DNA from: Oscillospiraceae bacterium
GTDB lineage: Bacteria > Bacillota > Clostridia > Oscillospirales > Oscillospiraceae
DNA length: 5,512 bases
Assembly: GCA_020025395.1 (NCBI GenBank)
Contig: JAHHSE010000103.1
Coordinates: forward strand, 1 to 5,512
Direction of reading: 5' to 3'
How positions within the stretch are numbered: the stretch's first letter is position 1; every line of letters starts with the position of its first letter. Below, in pieces: positions 5,481 through 5,512 of the stretch. The notes beneath the pieces are model-generated. The model saw only the letters and a program-made list of their open reading frames with translations. It did no database searches and had not been told where the DNA came from. A program made the position numbers and the translations under genes.

Positions 5481-5512
5481 ATGTGTATCACCTGGCTGAT
5501 GCTCGGTTTCCT
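5481..5512 (+). CDS. Start of a hydrophobic protein, probably MraY (3'-truncated by window end)
   Basis: Ten codons are visible (MCITWLMLGF) plus two bases. The peptide is hydrophobic from the start, as expected for an N-terminal membrane segment. In this cluster the gene after murE is usually mraY (phospho-MurNAc-pentapeptide transferase, a polytopic membrane protein) or murF (soluble). The hydrophobic start favours mraY. The existence of a gene is well supported by the RBS, but its identity is inferred from context only, so no symbol is given. The 34-nt gap from murE suggests the same operon. Confidence 0.6.
   Translation, partial: MCITWLMLGF

Overview
This window is a five-gene stretch of a division and cell wall (dcw) cluster, all on the + strand: rsmH (5'-truncated), an ftsL-like gene, a class B penicillin-binding protein of the SpoVD/FtsI family, murE, and the first ten codons of a further gene that is probably mraY. 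The organism is most likely a spore-forming or spore-former-derived Clostridia member of the Bacillota. A gut Oscillospirales/Oscillospiraceae type is my best guess. That rests on gene order, the SpoVD-like PBP with PASTA domains, Bacillota-type rsmH and murE motifs, strong GGAG-type ribosome binding sites and a fairly GC-rich coding sequence. The genus cannot be fixed from sequence reading alone.

Layout: 1-883 is RsmH, the 16S rRNA m4C1402 methyltransferase, missing about 20 N-terminal residues. A 71-nt pyrimidine-rich gap follows. 955-1494 is a short bitopic membrane protein with a coiled coil (FtsL-like). The gap 1495-1587 is the most informative noncoding part. A near-consensus sporulation sigma-E promoter straddles the ftsL stop codon (1480-1508), then comes a 17-position near-perfect hairpin (1531-1569) and a strong RBS just before the PBP start at 1588. 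1588-3960 is the PBP (790 aa). After 43 nt, murE starts at a TTG codon (4004-5446, 480 aa) with motifs predicting meso-diaminopimelate as substrate. A 34-nt gap with a GGAGG RBS leads to the partial last gene at 5481. No intergenic stretch exceeds 100 nt. There are no tRNA or rRNA genes, mobile elements, CRISPR arrays or clear intrinsic terminators.

Together the genes serve septal peptidoglycan synthesis. MurE (cytoplasm) and MraY (membrane, if correctly called) build the lipid-linked precursor, the class B PBP cross-links it outside the membrane, and the FtsL-like protein probably helps assemble or activate the septal synthase. RsmH is a ribosome-modifying passenger that is normally in this cluster. 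Close spacing and the lack of terminators suggest one operon. The sigma-E-like promoter suggests that the PBP and downstream genes gain extra mother-cell transcription during sporulation, as known for spoVD in Bacillus subtilis. That promoter and the 5'-UTR hairpin are the main points worth follow-up; the genes themselves belong to well-known families.
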